Counted from the first letter of the stretch, positions 24,870 through 33,392 are shown. The stretch: DNA of 64,000 bases from Acidobacteriota bacterium (GCA_021806005.1 JAJZDM010000006.1:1-64000); one strand, 5' to 3'. Numbers and translations: made by a program. The notes: generated by a model from the sequence alone, not told the origin.

Positions 24870-25558
24870 GCGCTGCCCCTGCTCAGGACAAGAAGACGCT
24901 GGTGGTGGTCTCCGTGTTTGGAGTGCTTCTGCTGGGATTTGTTCTTTATGCCTACGACAGCTTCTTTGGCGGGTCGCCGAACCCTGCCGCCACGGTTGCG
25001 CCAGCGGCCGAGCCGCAGGCGGCGAACTCAGAGGCTACAGCACAGCCGGAGGAGCCTGCTGAAGCGTCGGCTGCTCCAGCCCGCAACGGTAGAGCGGGAC
25101 TGGGGATTGCGCCTGGAGTCGCCGCCCGGATGCTGGCCAGCACATCGTCGAGTCTCGATCCCACCCTGGACGAAGCGGAGATGCTGCGGACCGAGAGCCT
25201 GGTGTATACCGGAATGGGACGCAACATCTTTTCGCTTGTCTCCGCGCCGCCGCAGCCGGTGCTGGTGATCCCCAAGGGTATGCCGGGAGCGCGGCCGGGC
25301 GGACCGGCGGGTGCGGCTGCGACGGCACCGGCGGGACCACCTCCACCTCCACCGATTCCGCTGAAGTTCTTTGGGACCGCGATGCGGGTGACCGGGAAGA
25401 ATCAGGCGTTTCTGCTCGATGGAGGGAATGTGTACCTGGCCTCGGAGGGCGATATCGTAGCTCGCCGCTACAGGGTGGTGAGCATTGGAGCCACCAGTAT
25501 CCGGGTGGAGGATCTGCTGAACTTGAACACCCAGACCCTGCCACTGCAGAACCGCTGA
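24866..25558 (+). CDS. PilP/GspC-like periplasmic linker protein
   Basis: 230 residues starting in the pilO stop (ATGA). One transmembrane helix at 11-31 (LVVVSVFGVLLLGFVLYAYD), then an Ala/Pro/Glu-rich spacer. A conserved central GRNIFSLVSAP segment precedes a poly-Pro stretch (PPPPPP, about residue 157). The C-terminal beta domain (PLKFFGTAMRVTGKNQAFLL, then YLASEGDIVARRYRVVSIGA) resembles the homology region of PilP/GspC that touches the secretin. This placement is inferred from gene order and a weak motif. No secretin gene follows. Confidence 0.65.
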   Translation: MSAAPAQDKKTLVVVSVFGVLLLGFVLYAYDSFFGGSPNPAATVAPAAEPQAANSEATAQPEEPAEASAAPARNGRAGLGIAPGVAARMLASTSSSLDPTLDEAEMLRTESLVYTGMGRNIFSLVSAPPQPVLVIPKGMPGARPGGPAGAAATAPAGPPPPPPIPLKFFGTAMRVTGKNQAFLLDGGNVYLASEGDIVARRYRVVSIGATSIRVEDLLNLNTQTLPLQNR

Positions 25559-25754
25559 AGAAGTTCGTGGGCGAGCGTGCCGGGCAACGGTTCAGGCTGG
25601 TGCAGAGTCGGCTCGGGGCCCAAGGATGAGGGAGAGACGACGGCAATCACTTGAGCCCGGAGCGGATCTGCTTCGTCCAATCTGTTGTGGGATCGTCCGG
25701 TTGATCTCCGTCCCGCCCGTCTGCGGCGCCTGATACGGTCTTTAGGAGAGTCTC

Positions 25755-26819
25755 TTGAAAAACGCTGCCTCCGCATACCGCCAACCCGAGTTCGGGCAGT
25801 CCGAGCAGGTCGCCTCCGCCCGGCACCCGGCCGAGGAGGGGTTCATGCTGCTGGCCGCGGTAGTGATGGTGGCGTTGCTGGTGATTGCGCTGTCTGTGGC
25901 AGCGCCAATGGTCGCCCGGCAACTGCAGCGGGACAAAGAGGTTGAGAGCCAGCACCGGATGAATGAGTACGTGCGGGCGGTTCAACTTTACTATCGGAGT
26001 TTTGGCAGCTATCCACCCTCCATCAAGGCACTGGAGAACAACAACAACATACGGTTTCTGCGCAAGGTGTACATCGATCCGCTCACGGGGAAGGCAGACT
26101 ACCGGCTGATTCATCAGGGTGAGCAGCGGACGAAGATTCATGTGTTCTTTGGCCAGGAGTTGGACGGTCTGGCGGCGAACCTGGGTTCGGCCGGAGGGAT
26201 GCAGGGAGGCGCAATGGGAGCCATGGGCGCGGGAGGGATGGCCAGCGCCAGCCCTGCCGGTGGGCTCGGCTCCAGCATTGGAGGAACATCGATCGGGGGC
26301 AGTTCCGGAGGTAGTCCGTTTGGAAGCAGTACGAGCGGCTCGACCAGCAGTGGGGACAGCAGCAATGGGAGCAGCAGCGGGAGTTCCGGCAGTGGGAGTT
26401 CGGGCAGTAGTGGAAGTTCCGGGACCAGCGGAAGCAATGGAAGCAGCTCTAGCTCGGAGGACCTGAATGCCGATACGCTCGGCTCGATTGTGGGAGTTGG
26501 AACTTCCAGGTCCGGGACGTCCATCAGCCAGCCCAACGGCCAGACAAGTTATGAGGACTGGGAGTTCTGGTATGACCCGAACATCGATATGCTCAAGCAG
26601 GGGGTGAACGTGAGTGGAGGCGGAGGAATGACCTCTCAGTCGGCCAGCAGCTTTGGGCAGAATGCTGTCACCGGGCAGTCAAACTCAGGTTCGAGTAGCA
26701 GCGGGGCATCCGGCGGTAGCAGCCTGTTCGGAGGGAGTTCGTTTGGTGGCAGTTCGACTGGCAGCAGTGGAACGAATGGGGCGAACTCAAACAGTCCGTT
26801 CTCGAGCAGCCCGTTCTGA
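25755..26819 (+). CDS. Type II secretion pseudopilin-like protein with Ser/Gly-rich tail
   Basis: 354 residues. The N terminus holds a class III signal: an acidic pair then the cleavage site EEG-FMLLAAVVMVALLVIA (cleavage after Gly29), with Glu as the residue usually at +5 replaced. The pilin domain (QHRMNEYVRAVQLYYRSFGS, then YPPSIKALENNN and IDPLTGKADYRLIHQG) resembles GspG pseudopilins. From about 145 to 235 and again from about 300 to the end, the protein is almost only Ser, Gly and Thr (SSGSSGSGSSGSSGSSGTSG). Between these lies NGQTSYEDWEFWYDPNIDML. A tail this long is unusual for a pseudopilin. It closes the pil cluster after a 196-bp gap. Confidence 0.75.
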   Translation: MKNAASAYRQPEFGQSEQVASARHPAEEGFMLLAAVVMVALLVIALSVAAPMVARQLQRDKEVESQHRMNEYVRAVQLYYRSFGSYPPSIKALENNNNIRFLRKVYIDPLTGKADYRLIHQGEQRTKIHVFFGQELDGLAANLGSAGGMQGGAMGAMGAGGMASASPAGGLGSSIGGTSIGGSSGGSPFGSSTSGSTSSGDSSNGSSSGSSGSGSSGSSGSSGTSGSNGSSSSSEDLNADTLGSIVGVGTSRSGTSISQPNGQTSYEDWEFWYDPNIDMLKQGVNVSGGGGMTSQSASSFGQNAVTGQSNSGSSSSGASGGSSLFGGSSFGGSSTGSSGTNGANSNSPFSSSPF

Positions 26820-27011
26820 ATGTGAGAGAACCGTGCCTGTTGTTGCGGGGAGGGTTGGAGGACCCTGCGCTGTTACGGCGCGGACAGATGTGGATACCGC
26901 GTATGGCATCCTGCAAGCCCATATCTCAAAAGGCCCAGATGCGGGGCACCGATTTGTTGGGGGAACCACAAGCGGGGTCGCCCGCGGAGTGGTACTTGCA
27001 GCAAAGGTGCT
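26820..27011. other. Convergent gap after the pil cluster
   Basis: 192 bp between the pseudopilin and the minus-strand 57-residue membrane protein gene. No clear terminator hairpin or gene is visible. Confidence 0.3.
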
Positions 27012-27185
27012 TCAGCGTTTGATCGCCCACATCGCCCAACTGGCGGCGATTACAGCGCCTACGAACAGAAAGAAGCAGAGAGCTCCAAATCGGATCATCA
27101 TCCTGGGCTGCTCGCGCTGCGTGATGCCAAAGACCACCGAGATGCAGAGCGCAAAGATCAGCATGGCGGAGAAGTGAGTGAGCAT
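27012..27185 (-). CDS. 57-residue membrane protein with FGITQ motif
   Basis: The ATG at 27185 shares a base with the stop of the upstream membrane protein gene (TGATG), a strong sign of coupling. It reads MLTHFSAMLIFALCISVVFG, then ITQREQPRMMIRFGALCFFL and FVGAVIAASWAMWAIKR, ending TGA at 27012. Two transmembrane helices (about 4-21 and 33-53) flank a basic polar hairpin (ITQREQPRMMIR). The VVFGITQ-x-basic-hydrophobic layout recurs in the 54-residue protein at 17964-18128. Function is unknown; the operon partners are a four-helix-type membrane protein and an M24 peptidase. Confidence 0.75.
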   Translation of the reverse strand: MLTHFSAMLIFALCISVVFGITQREQPRMMIRFGALCFFLFVGAVIAASWAMWAIKR

Positions 27186-27637
27186 CAGAGTGAGGCCTTT
27201 CTGCCGTTGGCGAGCGAGTACGCATCGACGGCGGCGATAACGTTCAGAAGGCCTCCGACAACCAGGAACTTGGTACCGTAGTCCGCCAGGGTATTCACCA
27301 CCGAGGGTGCGCCCCAGTCAAAGAAACGGGCCAGCATGTATGGCAGGCCCATGCCGAGTTGCCCGGCGAAGCCGAGCATATCCATCAGGTCACCTGTGTT
27401 GGGCAGATAGACCTTGCCGGCGAGTTGCAGGCCGACGGTGTACATGGTGAGGATGGCGGCAAAGAGCAGCAGGGCGCGCACCCACTTGCCGATGAGAAAG
27501 TGTCCGGCACCAGGCAGCAGCCATCCGACAACAAGCACCACGACCGGGAACTTGGTGGAGTTCTCGCCGGAGAGCGGTGGCACCGTCTGCGGTTGCCTGG
27601 GCGCATAGCTGGGGGCTTGCTGGTTCGGTGGGGCCAT
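27185..27637 (-). CDS. Membrane protein of DUF6677-like type
   Basis: 150 residues from ATG 27637 (MAPPNQQAPS); the frame is open to 27661. A Pro/Gln-rich cytoplasmic leader (1-32) precedes about four membrane segments, with VVLVVGWLLPGAGHFLIGKW as the first. The PGAGHFLIGKW motif, a Gly/Pro turn followed by G-x-W/R, resembles TM2-type (PGAGxxYxG) and DUF6677 proteins; the family name is from memory and not certain. Later segments are LLLFAAILTMYTVGLQLAGK and FLVVGGLLNVIAAVDAYSLA. Middle gene of an apparent operon with the M24 peptidase (49 bp upstream) and the 57-residue membrane protein (overlapping downstream). Confidence 0.72.
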   Translation of the reverse strand: MAPPNQQAPSYAPRQPQTVPPLSGENSTKFPVVVLVVGWLLPGAGHFLIGKWVRALLLFAAILTMYTVGLQLAGKVYLPNTGDLMDMLGFAGQLGMGLPYMLARFFDWGAPSVVNTLADYGTKFLVVGGLLNVIAAVDAYSLANGRKASL

Positions 27638-27685
27638 GGCTGTTGATTTTATCAGTAGCATCGGTTGGCGTGCCCCGGCGTGCTC

Positions 27686-28900
27686 TCAGATCTGCAGGAG
27701 TTGGCGCTGCAAGGGGCCGGTGACGATGGCGCTGCCCGGGCGCGTGATCATGTTGATCTCGCTGCGGACGCCGAATTCGCCCGGGAAGTAGATGCCGGGT
27801 TCCACCGAGAAGCAGGTGTTGGGCAGGAGGAGACGTTCGTCATGGGTCTCCAGGTTGTCCAGATGGGCTCCGCTGCCGTGCAGCGCGACCTCGATGTTAT
27901 GGCCGGTTCGATGGGTGAAGAACTCCCCGAAGCCAGCCTCGTGGATCACGGCGCGGGCTGCGTCGTCGGCCTCCCAGCCAGCGATGGCTCGGCCGTCGCC
28001 ATAGGCGCGCTGGATCGTCTCAATGGCGGCGTCGCGCGCATCGCGGACGGTATTGAAGATGAGTTGCTCGCGGTCGGTGGGGGTTCGTCCCAGAACGCCC
28101 GTCCAGGTGATGTCATACCAGATGGCCGAGGGGTCGGGCAGGTCCGGGCTGCCCGGTGCTGCCAGTTTTGCCCAGATGTCGATCAGGATGAAGTCGCCGT
28201 TATGCAGAGTGCGTGAATGCTCCGCCGTTGGCTCATAGTGCGAGTCAGCGGAGTTGGGGCCGGCGCTGCAGTTGGGACCGTGGTCGGTCCAAAGGCCGGC
28301 CCGGCGCATCTCCAGTCGCAGGAACTCGACGACATCGAACTCGGTGATGGAGGCTCCGCCGCGAACGCCCTCACCGATGTACTTCCAGCCAGAGGCAAGG
28401 ACTGCATCCAGACGCCGCTGCGCCTCGAAGTGAGTCAGGATCTGAGCCTCGGTGAGCACTGCCTGAAACAGGCTGACGAGATCCGCGGAGCTGACTACAT
28501 GCTTGCCCAGGGAACGCACCAGTTCCACGGTGCCGGCGTCCACCATGGAGACGTACATGATGGCGTTGCGCGGAGAGTACTGCATGGCGACGGTGGTTGT
28601 GCCCTCCAGAATCTCGTCGAGCTTCTGTTCCAGCTCCTGCCAGGAAGAGTAAGCGTCTTTGCTGCCCGGCAGGGTATCCAGCTTGCCGGATTCGATACGA
28701 TGCACCAGCTTGCGGGGCTCTCCCTCCGCGGGCACAAAGTAGAACCAGCGCCGGGAGACGAAGCTGTTCTCGTCCAGGTCCAGTACCCGGTAGGCGATCG
28801 GGTCACGGTGGTGATGATCGTAGAAGAGCCAGCCATCCAACTGGCGTATCCGGAGCGCGGACTGCAGGGCCGAGAGTTCGAAGTGAGCCATCGACTCCAT
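27686..28900 (-). CDS. M24-family metallopeptidase (Xaa-Pro aminopeptidase type)
   Basis: 404 residues from ATG 28900 (MESMAHFELSAL); ATG 28891 is equally possible. The N-terminal creatinase-like domain (LRIRQLDGWLFYDHHHRDPI) is followed by the pita-bread catalytic domain. The five expected metal ligands can be located: Asp in DFILIDIWAKL, Asp in IWYDITWTG, His in HRTGHNIEVALHG, Glu in CFSVEPGIYFPG and Glu in GVRSEINMI. Such enzymes cleave an N-terminal residue from Xaa-Pro peptides in the cytoplasm. No signal peptide is seen. It is the first gene of a three-gene unit with two small membrane proteins, an unexpected pairing for a peptidase. Confidence 0.9.
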   Translation of the reverse strand: MESMAHFELSALQSALRIRQLDGWLFYDHHHRDPIAYRVLDLDENSFVSRRWFYFVPAEGEPRKLVHRIESGKLDTLPGSKDAYSSWQELEQKLDEILEGTTTVAMQYSPRNAIMYVSMVDAGTVELVRSLGKHVVSSADLVSLFQAVLTEAQILTHFEAQRRLDAVLASGWKYIGEGVRGGASITEFDVVEFLRLEMRRAGLWTDHGPNCSAGPNSADSHYEPTAEHSRTLHNGDFILIDIWAKLAAPGSPDLPDPSAIWYDITWTGVLGRTPTDREQLIFNTVRDARDAAIETIQRAYGDGRAIAGWEADDAARAVIHEAGFGEFFTHRTGHNIEVALHGSGAHLDNLETHDERLLLPNTCFSVEPGIYFPGEFGVRSEINMITRPGSAIVTGPLQRQLLQI

Positions 28901-29310
28901 GATAGGACAGCCAATAGCAGGGCGGAGAATCAAGCGGCAGAGATAACGAAGGATTCTGGGGAGATCACGTTCCGGGGTAGAGCCAATGTGGGCAGATCCG
29001 GACCTGTTAGGTCCAGGGTTGGGAGTTCCGGGAAGATGACGGGGCCGGCAAGAGCTTTGCGTATGCTCATCGGCTCCTGTCCCAGTCGCAGGGGACGTTG
29101 CTGCGATCCATCCCGTGGGTGGGAAGACGCCACGAGGGAGGCATAGAGCCGGACTTTGTGCGAATGGCGGACGCTGATTCAGATTTCATGCGGTATTCGA
29201 ATGAATCCTGATTGCAGTTGCGTAGAGCGTGGCATCTTACCGGCATACTCCCTCAGGCCCAACCCTCCCGATCCAAGGGGAAGAAGCAGAAGAAACTCAA
29301 GGAGAGCTCG
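28901..29310. other. 410-bp divergent intergenic region
   Basis: Between the M24 operon (minus) and the sedolisin gene (plus). It contains GGACCT-GTT-AGGTCC, a perfect inverted repeat at 29000-29014, about 100 bp upstream of the M24 gene. No gene is supported; a minus-strand frame here (28930-29133) has no family signal. Confidence 0.4.
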
Positions 29311-30966
29311 ATGCCAGCTTCGTTCCGATTTGCATCCCAGCGCCGTGTGCCTCTCGAAAGTAGTGAGAAGGGGCACTATGTTCCTATTGCGGCACCGCTG
29401 ATGTCTGTAGAGGATACCGGCACAAAGATGGGGCGCTTCACCGTCTCCGTGATGGTGGCTGCGAGGAAGCCCTACTCGATCAAGCCAGGACGCCGGCCAG
29501 AGCGACTTGGTCGTGCGGAGTTCGCTCGCCAGCATGGAGCCGATGCAGTGTCATTGCGGATGGTGGAGGCGTTTGCACTGGAGTTTGGACTAAGGGTGCA
29601 GCCGAGCCGCCCAGGTCCGTGTGTGTTGCGTCTGACAGGGAGTGCTGCAGCGTTACAGGAGGCCTTCGGCGTCTCGCTGCGGATGATCAACACCCCGCAG
29701 GGAAGCTTTCGGATACGGGAGGGGGCCATATATATCCCCGAGGAGCTTGTCGGGCATGTTGTGGCGGTACTGGGGCTGGATAACCGGCCGCAGGCGAGGC
29801 CGCATCTTCGCGTGGCGCGGCCCCACAAAGGAAATCTCTCCTACACGCCGCCGCAGGTGGCTGCTCTCTATGGGGTTTCCCAGGGAGCTAAAGCGGGCAA
29901 ACAGACGATTGGGTTGATTGAGTTGGGTGGGGGTTACCGGAACGCTGATCTGGCAGCGTACTTCGAGGAGTTGAACCAGCCAGCGCCGAGGGTCACGGCA
30001 ATTTCTGTGGACGGAGCTCAGAACCGGCCCCGAAGCTCCGATGCAGCCGATTGCGAGGTGATGCTGGATATTGAAGTCTGCGCATCGGTGGCCTGTGGAG
30101 CAAAAGTGGCGGTTTACTTTGCGCCGAATACGGATCAGGGGTTTCTCAACGCCGTTTCGACCGCGGTGCACGATGGGGTCAACAAGCCCAGTGTCATCTG
30201 CATCGGCTGGGGTGGGCCGGAGTCAGCGTGGACGAGGCAGGCCTGCAGGGCGTTGAACCAGGTGTTTCTGGAGGCTGCTGCGCTGGGGGTGACGATTATC
30301 GCCGCCAGCGGAGATGAAGGTTCTACCGACGGGGTGAGCGGAGGGGGCAACCATGTGAACTTTCCAGCTTCGTCACCGTATGTGCTGGGGTGCGGGGGAA
30401 CCAGGCTGTTGGGAAGCGGACAGACGATCACCAGTGAGGTGGTGTGGAATGACCTTGCGTTGGGTGAAGGAGCCACCGGCGGCGGTGTAAGTTCGCTCTT
30501 CCCGCTGCCATCGTGGCAGCAGGGTTGTCACGTTCCTCCTACCATCGTTCCGGGTGGGGGACGAGGCGTTCCGGACGTCGCCGGCAACGCTGATCCTTTG
30601 ACGGGATACAGGGTCCGCGTGGATGGCGTGATGGAGGTGATCGGCGGGACCAGTGCAGTGGCGCCACTGTGGGCCGGGTTGATGGCGCTGGCCAACCAGC
30701 AGAGCGGCACTCCGCTGGGTTTCGTGAACTCATTTCTCTACGCGGCCTCCGCGAAGCGGGCCTTTCGCAGTATTACGCAGGGCAATAATGGAGCGTTCTC
30801 CGCAAGGCCCGGTTGGAGCGCCTGCACCGGGCTGGGCAGCCCGGTGGGAGATGCGGTCATCGAGTTGCTGTGCGCCGCGAGTTCCAGAGCCTCCAGAGCC
30901 TCAAGGGGAGCAAAGCGTCCGGGAGGAAGGGTGCCGGCGACGAGAAAAAGCGCTGCCAGAAAGTAA
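29311..30966 (+). CDS. Sedolisin/kumamolisin-type serine-carboxyl peptidase (S53)
   Basis: 551 residues from ATG 29311 with AAGGAGAG 6 bases upstream. Residues 40-165 form the Pro-kumamolisin activation domain (VSVMVAARKPYSIKPGRRPE, then FGVSLRMINTPQGSFRIREG). The mature domain starts near 178 (SYTPPQVAALYGV). Catalytic residues fit: Glu249 and Asp253 in CEVMLDIEV, oxyanion Asp335 in ASGDEGS, and nucleophile Ser448 in GGTSAVAPLWAG. These enzymes digest proteins at acidic pH outside the cell. No signal peptide is visible, yet a propeptide is present. The C terminus is a basic Arg/Lys/Ala tail (RASRGAKRPGGRVPATRKSA). In the C-terminal calcium loop the usual GWD reads GWS. Confidence 0.92.
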   Translation: MPASFRFASQRRVPLESSEKGHYVPIAAPLMSVEDTGTKMGRFTVSVMVAARKPYSIKPGRRPERLGRAEFARQHGADAVSLRMVEAFALEFGLRVQPSRPGPCVLRLTGSAAALQEAFGVSLRMINTPQGSFRIREGAIYIPEELVGHVVAVLGLDNRPQARPHLRVARPHKGNLSYTPPQVAALYGVSQGAKAGKQTIGLIELGGGYRNADLAAYFEELNQPAPRVTAISVDGAQNRPRSSDAADCEVMLDIEVCASVACGAKVAVYFAPNTDQGFLNAVSTAVHDGVNKPSVICIGWGGPESAWTRQACRALNQVFLEAAALGVTIIAASGDEGSTDGVSGGGNHVNFPASSPYVLGCGGTRLLGSGQTITSEVVWNDLALGEGATGGGVSSLFPLPSWQQGCHVPPTIVPGGGRGVPDVAGNADPLTGYRVRVDGVMEVIGGTSAVAPLWAGLMALANQQSGTPLGFVNSFLYAASAKRAFRSITQGNNGAFSARPGWSACTGLGSPVGDAVIELLCAASSRASRASRGAKRPGGRVPATRKSAARK

Positions 30967-31278
30967 TAGGAGAGATGGCTGGGGATATGGTGAGACTCGA
31001 GGCAGGCTGCCGGAGGGGAGGACGGAGCTTTGCCATCGGCCAAATGGACAGGGTGCACTCCTTTCGGTATTTGTTGCGTTTGGGGTATTGTCCGGTTACG
31101 CTTGTTGCGGTTAGGCTGGTCTGAGCAACGGAACGGTCATCACGGCGGTATCAAGGCGGTGCAGGCCGAGCAGCAGATCTCTCCGCAGTCTGAAAAGGGA
31201 ACCGCCCTGCTCGAGGCGAGATGACAAGGCGCAGCACGGTAAGACGATGCGTTGCCGCATCTCGGAGTGGTTATTTCT
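30967..31278. other. 312-bp gap upstream of the LacI-type gene
   Basis: No gene or convincing terminator is seen. GAGATG (31220-31225) and CATCTC (31257-31262) flank the region before the lacI-type start. Confidence 0.3.
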
Positions 31279-32343
31279 ATGTCTGAAGAACACAAGATCA
31301 GCGCTGTAAGGCAGATGAGCTCCGGGCACAACTTGAAGGAGTTGGCCAGGCATCTTGGAGTATCGCCGACTACGATCTCACGTGTCATCAATAACTCCGG
31401 AAACAAGTACCGCATCTCGGAGGAGACGCAGAAGCGCGTGCTGGCGGCGGCGGCCGAGATGAACTACAAAGCAAGCCCGTTGGCGAGGGGGCTGCGCAGC
31501 AGGCGTTCACAGACGATCGGAGTGATGGTTCCGGAGATCAGCGGTGGCTACTCCGCAGCCGTGCTGAGCGGAATCGAAGATGTGCTTCTGCTGAGCGGGT
31601 TCTTTTACTTTGTTGTCAGCCACCATCATCGGGACGAGTTGCTGCGCGAGTATCCCGCGCTGCTGCTCTCACGCGCGGTGGAGGGGATCATCGCCGTGGA
31701 CTCGGCGATGGATGTGGAGTTGCCGGTTCCAGTCATTCTCGTCTCCGGTCATCGGCGCTCGGCAACGACGGTCAATATTGAATTGGACCAGGATCTTGCG
31801 GCGCGCTTTGCGCTGGAGCATCTGCAGCGCCTGGGGCATCGAAGGATCGCCTTTATCAAAGGCCAGAGCTTCAGTTCCGATACTGAGACTCGCTGGCAGG
31901 CGATTGTGCGGGTGGCCGCCCAGTTGCAAATCTCCATTGATCCACATCTGGTTGTGGCGCTGGAAGGGGACGATCCTTCCTCGACGCCCGGCAGGGTTGC
32001 GACCCACAAGCTGCTGGCGACACAAGTGCCCTTCACCGCCATCTTCGCCTTCAATGATGTCTCTGCGATGGGAGCGATCGTGGCGCTGCGGGAGGCCAGC
32101 GTGGAGGTGCCGGAGAGGGTCTCCGTGGTGGGCTTCGATGATGTGCTGGGAGCCGCGACCAACTACCCTCCCTTGACCACCGTGCGGCAGCCGATGCAGG
32201 AGATGGGGCGGGCGGCGGCGACGGCGCTTCTGGAGCGCATTCGTCATCCCAAGGCGGCAGAGCCGCAGCCGCACTCCGGATCGATTCTGGTGCTGCCTAC
32301 GTTTGTCGAGCGCAAGTCTTCTGGGCCAGCGCCCAAAGAATAG
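31279..32343 (+). CDS. LacI-family transcriptional regulator
   Basis: 354 residues from ATG 31279 (MSEEHKISAVRQMSSGHNLK). The helix-turn-helix (LKELARHLGVSPTTISRVIN) and hinge helix (SPLARGLRSRRSQTIGV) are complete. The periplasmic-binding-protein-like sensor runs from about 74 to the end, with GVMVPEISGGYSAAVLSGIE, LGHRRIAFIKG and SVVGFDDVLGAATNYPPLTT. Regulators of this family usually bind sugars and repress glycoside-use genes. It stands alone, with no sugar gene adjacent, but the window also holds GH3 and GH28 loci that could be targets. The gene downstream is an unrelated housekeeping gene. Confidence 0.93.
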   Translation: MSEEHKISAVRQMSSGHNLKELARHLGVSPTTISRVINNSGNKYRISEETQKRVLAAAAEMNYKASPLARGLRSRRSQTIGVMVPEISGGYSAAVLSGIEDVLLLSGFFYFVVSHHHRDELLREYPALLLSRAVEGIIAVDSAMDVELPVPVILVSGHRRSATTVNIELDQDLAARFALEHLQRLGHRRIAFIKGQSFSSDTETRWQAIVRVAAQLQISIDPHLVVALEGDDPSSTPGRVATHKLLATQVPFTAIFAFNDVSAMGAIVALREASVEVPERVSVVGFDDVLGAATNYPPLTTVRQPMQEMGRAAATALLERIRHPKAAEPQPHSGSILVLPTFVERKSSGPAPKE

Positions 32344-32380
32344 CCCCGTTGATTGCCTGCGCTGCACGGATCTTCCGCCC

Positions 32381-32692
32381 ATGCCGATCGCAACCCTGAC
32401 GCTCGAACTTGCCATGGAACATGCCCAGTCGCTGAAGGATCGGCGCCAGGCGGTCCGTTCGCTGAAGGACAAGCTGCGCCACGGATTCAATATCTCCATC
32501 GCCGAGTTGGACGATGCCTCCCTGTGGAACCGTGCGACCCTGGGGGTGGTGGCTATCTCCAATTCGAGTGCGTACCTGGGAGGTCAGTTGCGAGAGGTGG
32601 AGGCCGCCGCCCGGCGTCTGTGCGTCGGGCTGGGGTGCGAGATTCTGGATAGCTATATCGAGAGCGATATATCGGTTGACGAAGTAAATTAA
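32381..32692 (+). CDS. DUF503 (YlxP-like) protein
   Basis: 103 residues from ATG 32381 (MPIATLTLELAMEHAQSLKD). The fold-defining elements of DUF503 are present: SLKDRRQAVRSLKDKLRHGF, then ISIAELDDASLWNRATLGVV and a C-terminal ILDSYIESDI. DUF503/YlxP genes sit in the nusA-infB-rbfA-truB cluster of many bacteria and are thought to be ribosome-associated, but their role is unknown. Here it precedes rbfA by 229 bp, with no nusA or infB upstream; a LacI-type gene stands there instead. Confidence 0.88.
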   Translation: MPIATLTLELAMEHAQSLKDRRQAVRSLKDKLRHGFNISIAELDDASLWNRATLGVVAISNSSAYLGGQLREVEAAARRLCVGLGCEILDSYIESDISVDEVN

Positions 32693-32921
32693 GGGACCCC
32701 GTCCCTGGGGCGGTGATTGAAGATCTCGGGAGAACGCGCGTAGAGGTTGAGTTACTGCAATACGCCTACAGGAAAGGTGCCTCAGCCTCCTGATTTCTTT
32801 CATTTTCAGCCGTAACTTCGCTTTTTGCAGGGTTTATCGCGGTTTCCGGGCTTGCTCCGCCGGAACGCGGCAGGGAGGTGCTCCAAGGGGGCTCAAGGAG
32901 TGCTAACCTGTAGAGTCAGTC

Positions 32922-33365
32922 ATGCCCGAGCAACGAGCCAGAACGTATCATCGCGGTCGTGTAGTCAACGCCTTCTCAGAGGAGATCACGGCCATGCTGG
33001 AGGGGGAACTCTCCGACCCGCGCATTGCCCCGTGCCACGTGACGGAGGTCGTCCTGGCGCCGGGCGGAAAGAGTTGCCGCGTCTTTGTGGCGGTGGCGGG
33101 GGACGAGCAGGAGGAGCGCGAGACCCTGACGGGGCTGATGGCTGCCCGGGGCTACGTACGCAGCGAGATACGGCAGCGCATGAATGTTCGCCAGGTTCCA
33201 GAGATTACCTTTGCGATCGACCGGTCAGAAAAGATCAACTCGCGGATGGAGGAGATTCTGAGCCGGATGGACAAGAGACGAAAGAGATCTGCGGAACCGC
33301 GGCCGAAGGAGTTTGCCGAGGAGACGCGGAAGGAGGCGTCGGAATCCAAAGATACGGCCCGCTGA
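32922..33365 (+). CDS. rbfA: 30S ribosome-binding factor A
   Basis: 147 residues. The KH-like core is clear: RGRVVNAFSEEITAMLEGEL, SDPRIAPCHVTEVVLAPGGK and RGYVRSEIRQRMNVRQVPEI, ending FAIDRSEKINSRMEEIL. RbfA assists 16S 5' end processing and late 30S maturation. Beyond residue 115 it carries a highly charged tail (KRRKRSAEPRPKEFAEETRK) absent from E. coli RbfA. It is followed by nrnA after 27 bp, the usual order in many phyla. Confidence 0.95.
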   Translation: MPEQRARTYHRGRVVNAFSEEITAMLEGELSDPRIAPCHVTEVVLAPGGKSCRVFVAVAGDEQEERETLTGLMAARGYVRSEIRQRMNVRQVPEITFAIDRSEKINSRMEEILSRMDKRRKRSAEPRPKEFAEETRKEASESKDTAR

Positions 33366-33392
33366 AGCTGGTGGGCTGTTTCTTTTCCCGTT

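Noticed and set aside
26270-26460. Repetitive AGC/GGX tracts that could be taken for a CRISPR or satellite
   Set aside because: They are in-frame Ser/Gly codon repeats with no spacer-repeat regularity.
28930-29133. Minus-strand 67-codon frame between the M24 and sedolisin genes
   Set aside because: No ribosome-binding site, domain or helix pattern, and it overlaps a palindrome.
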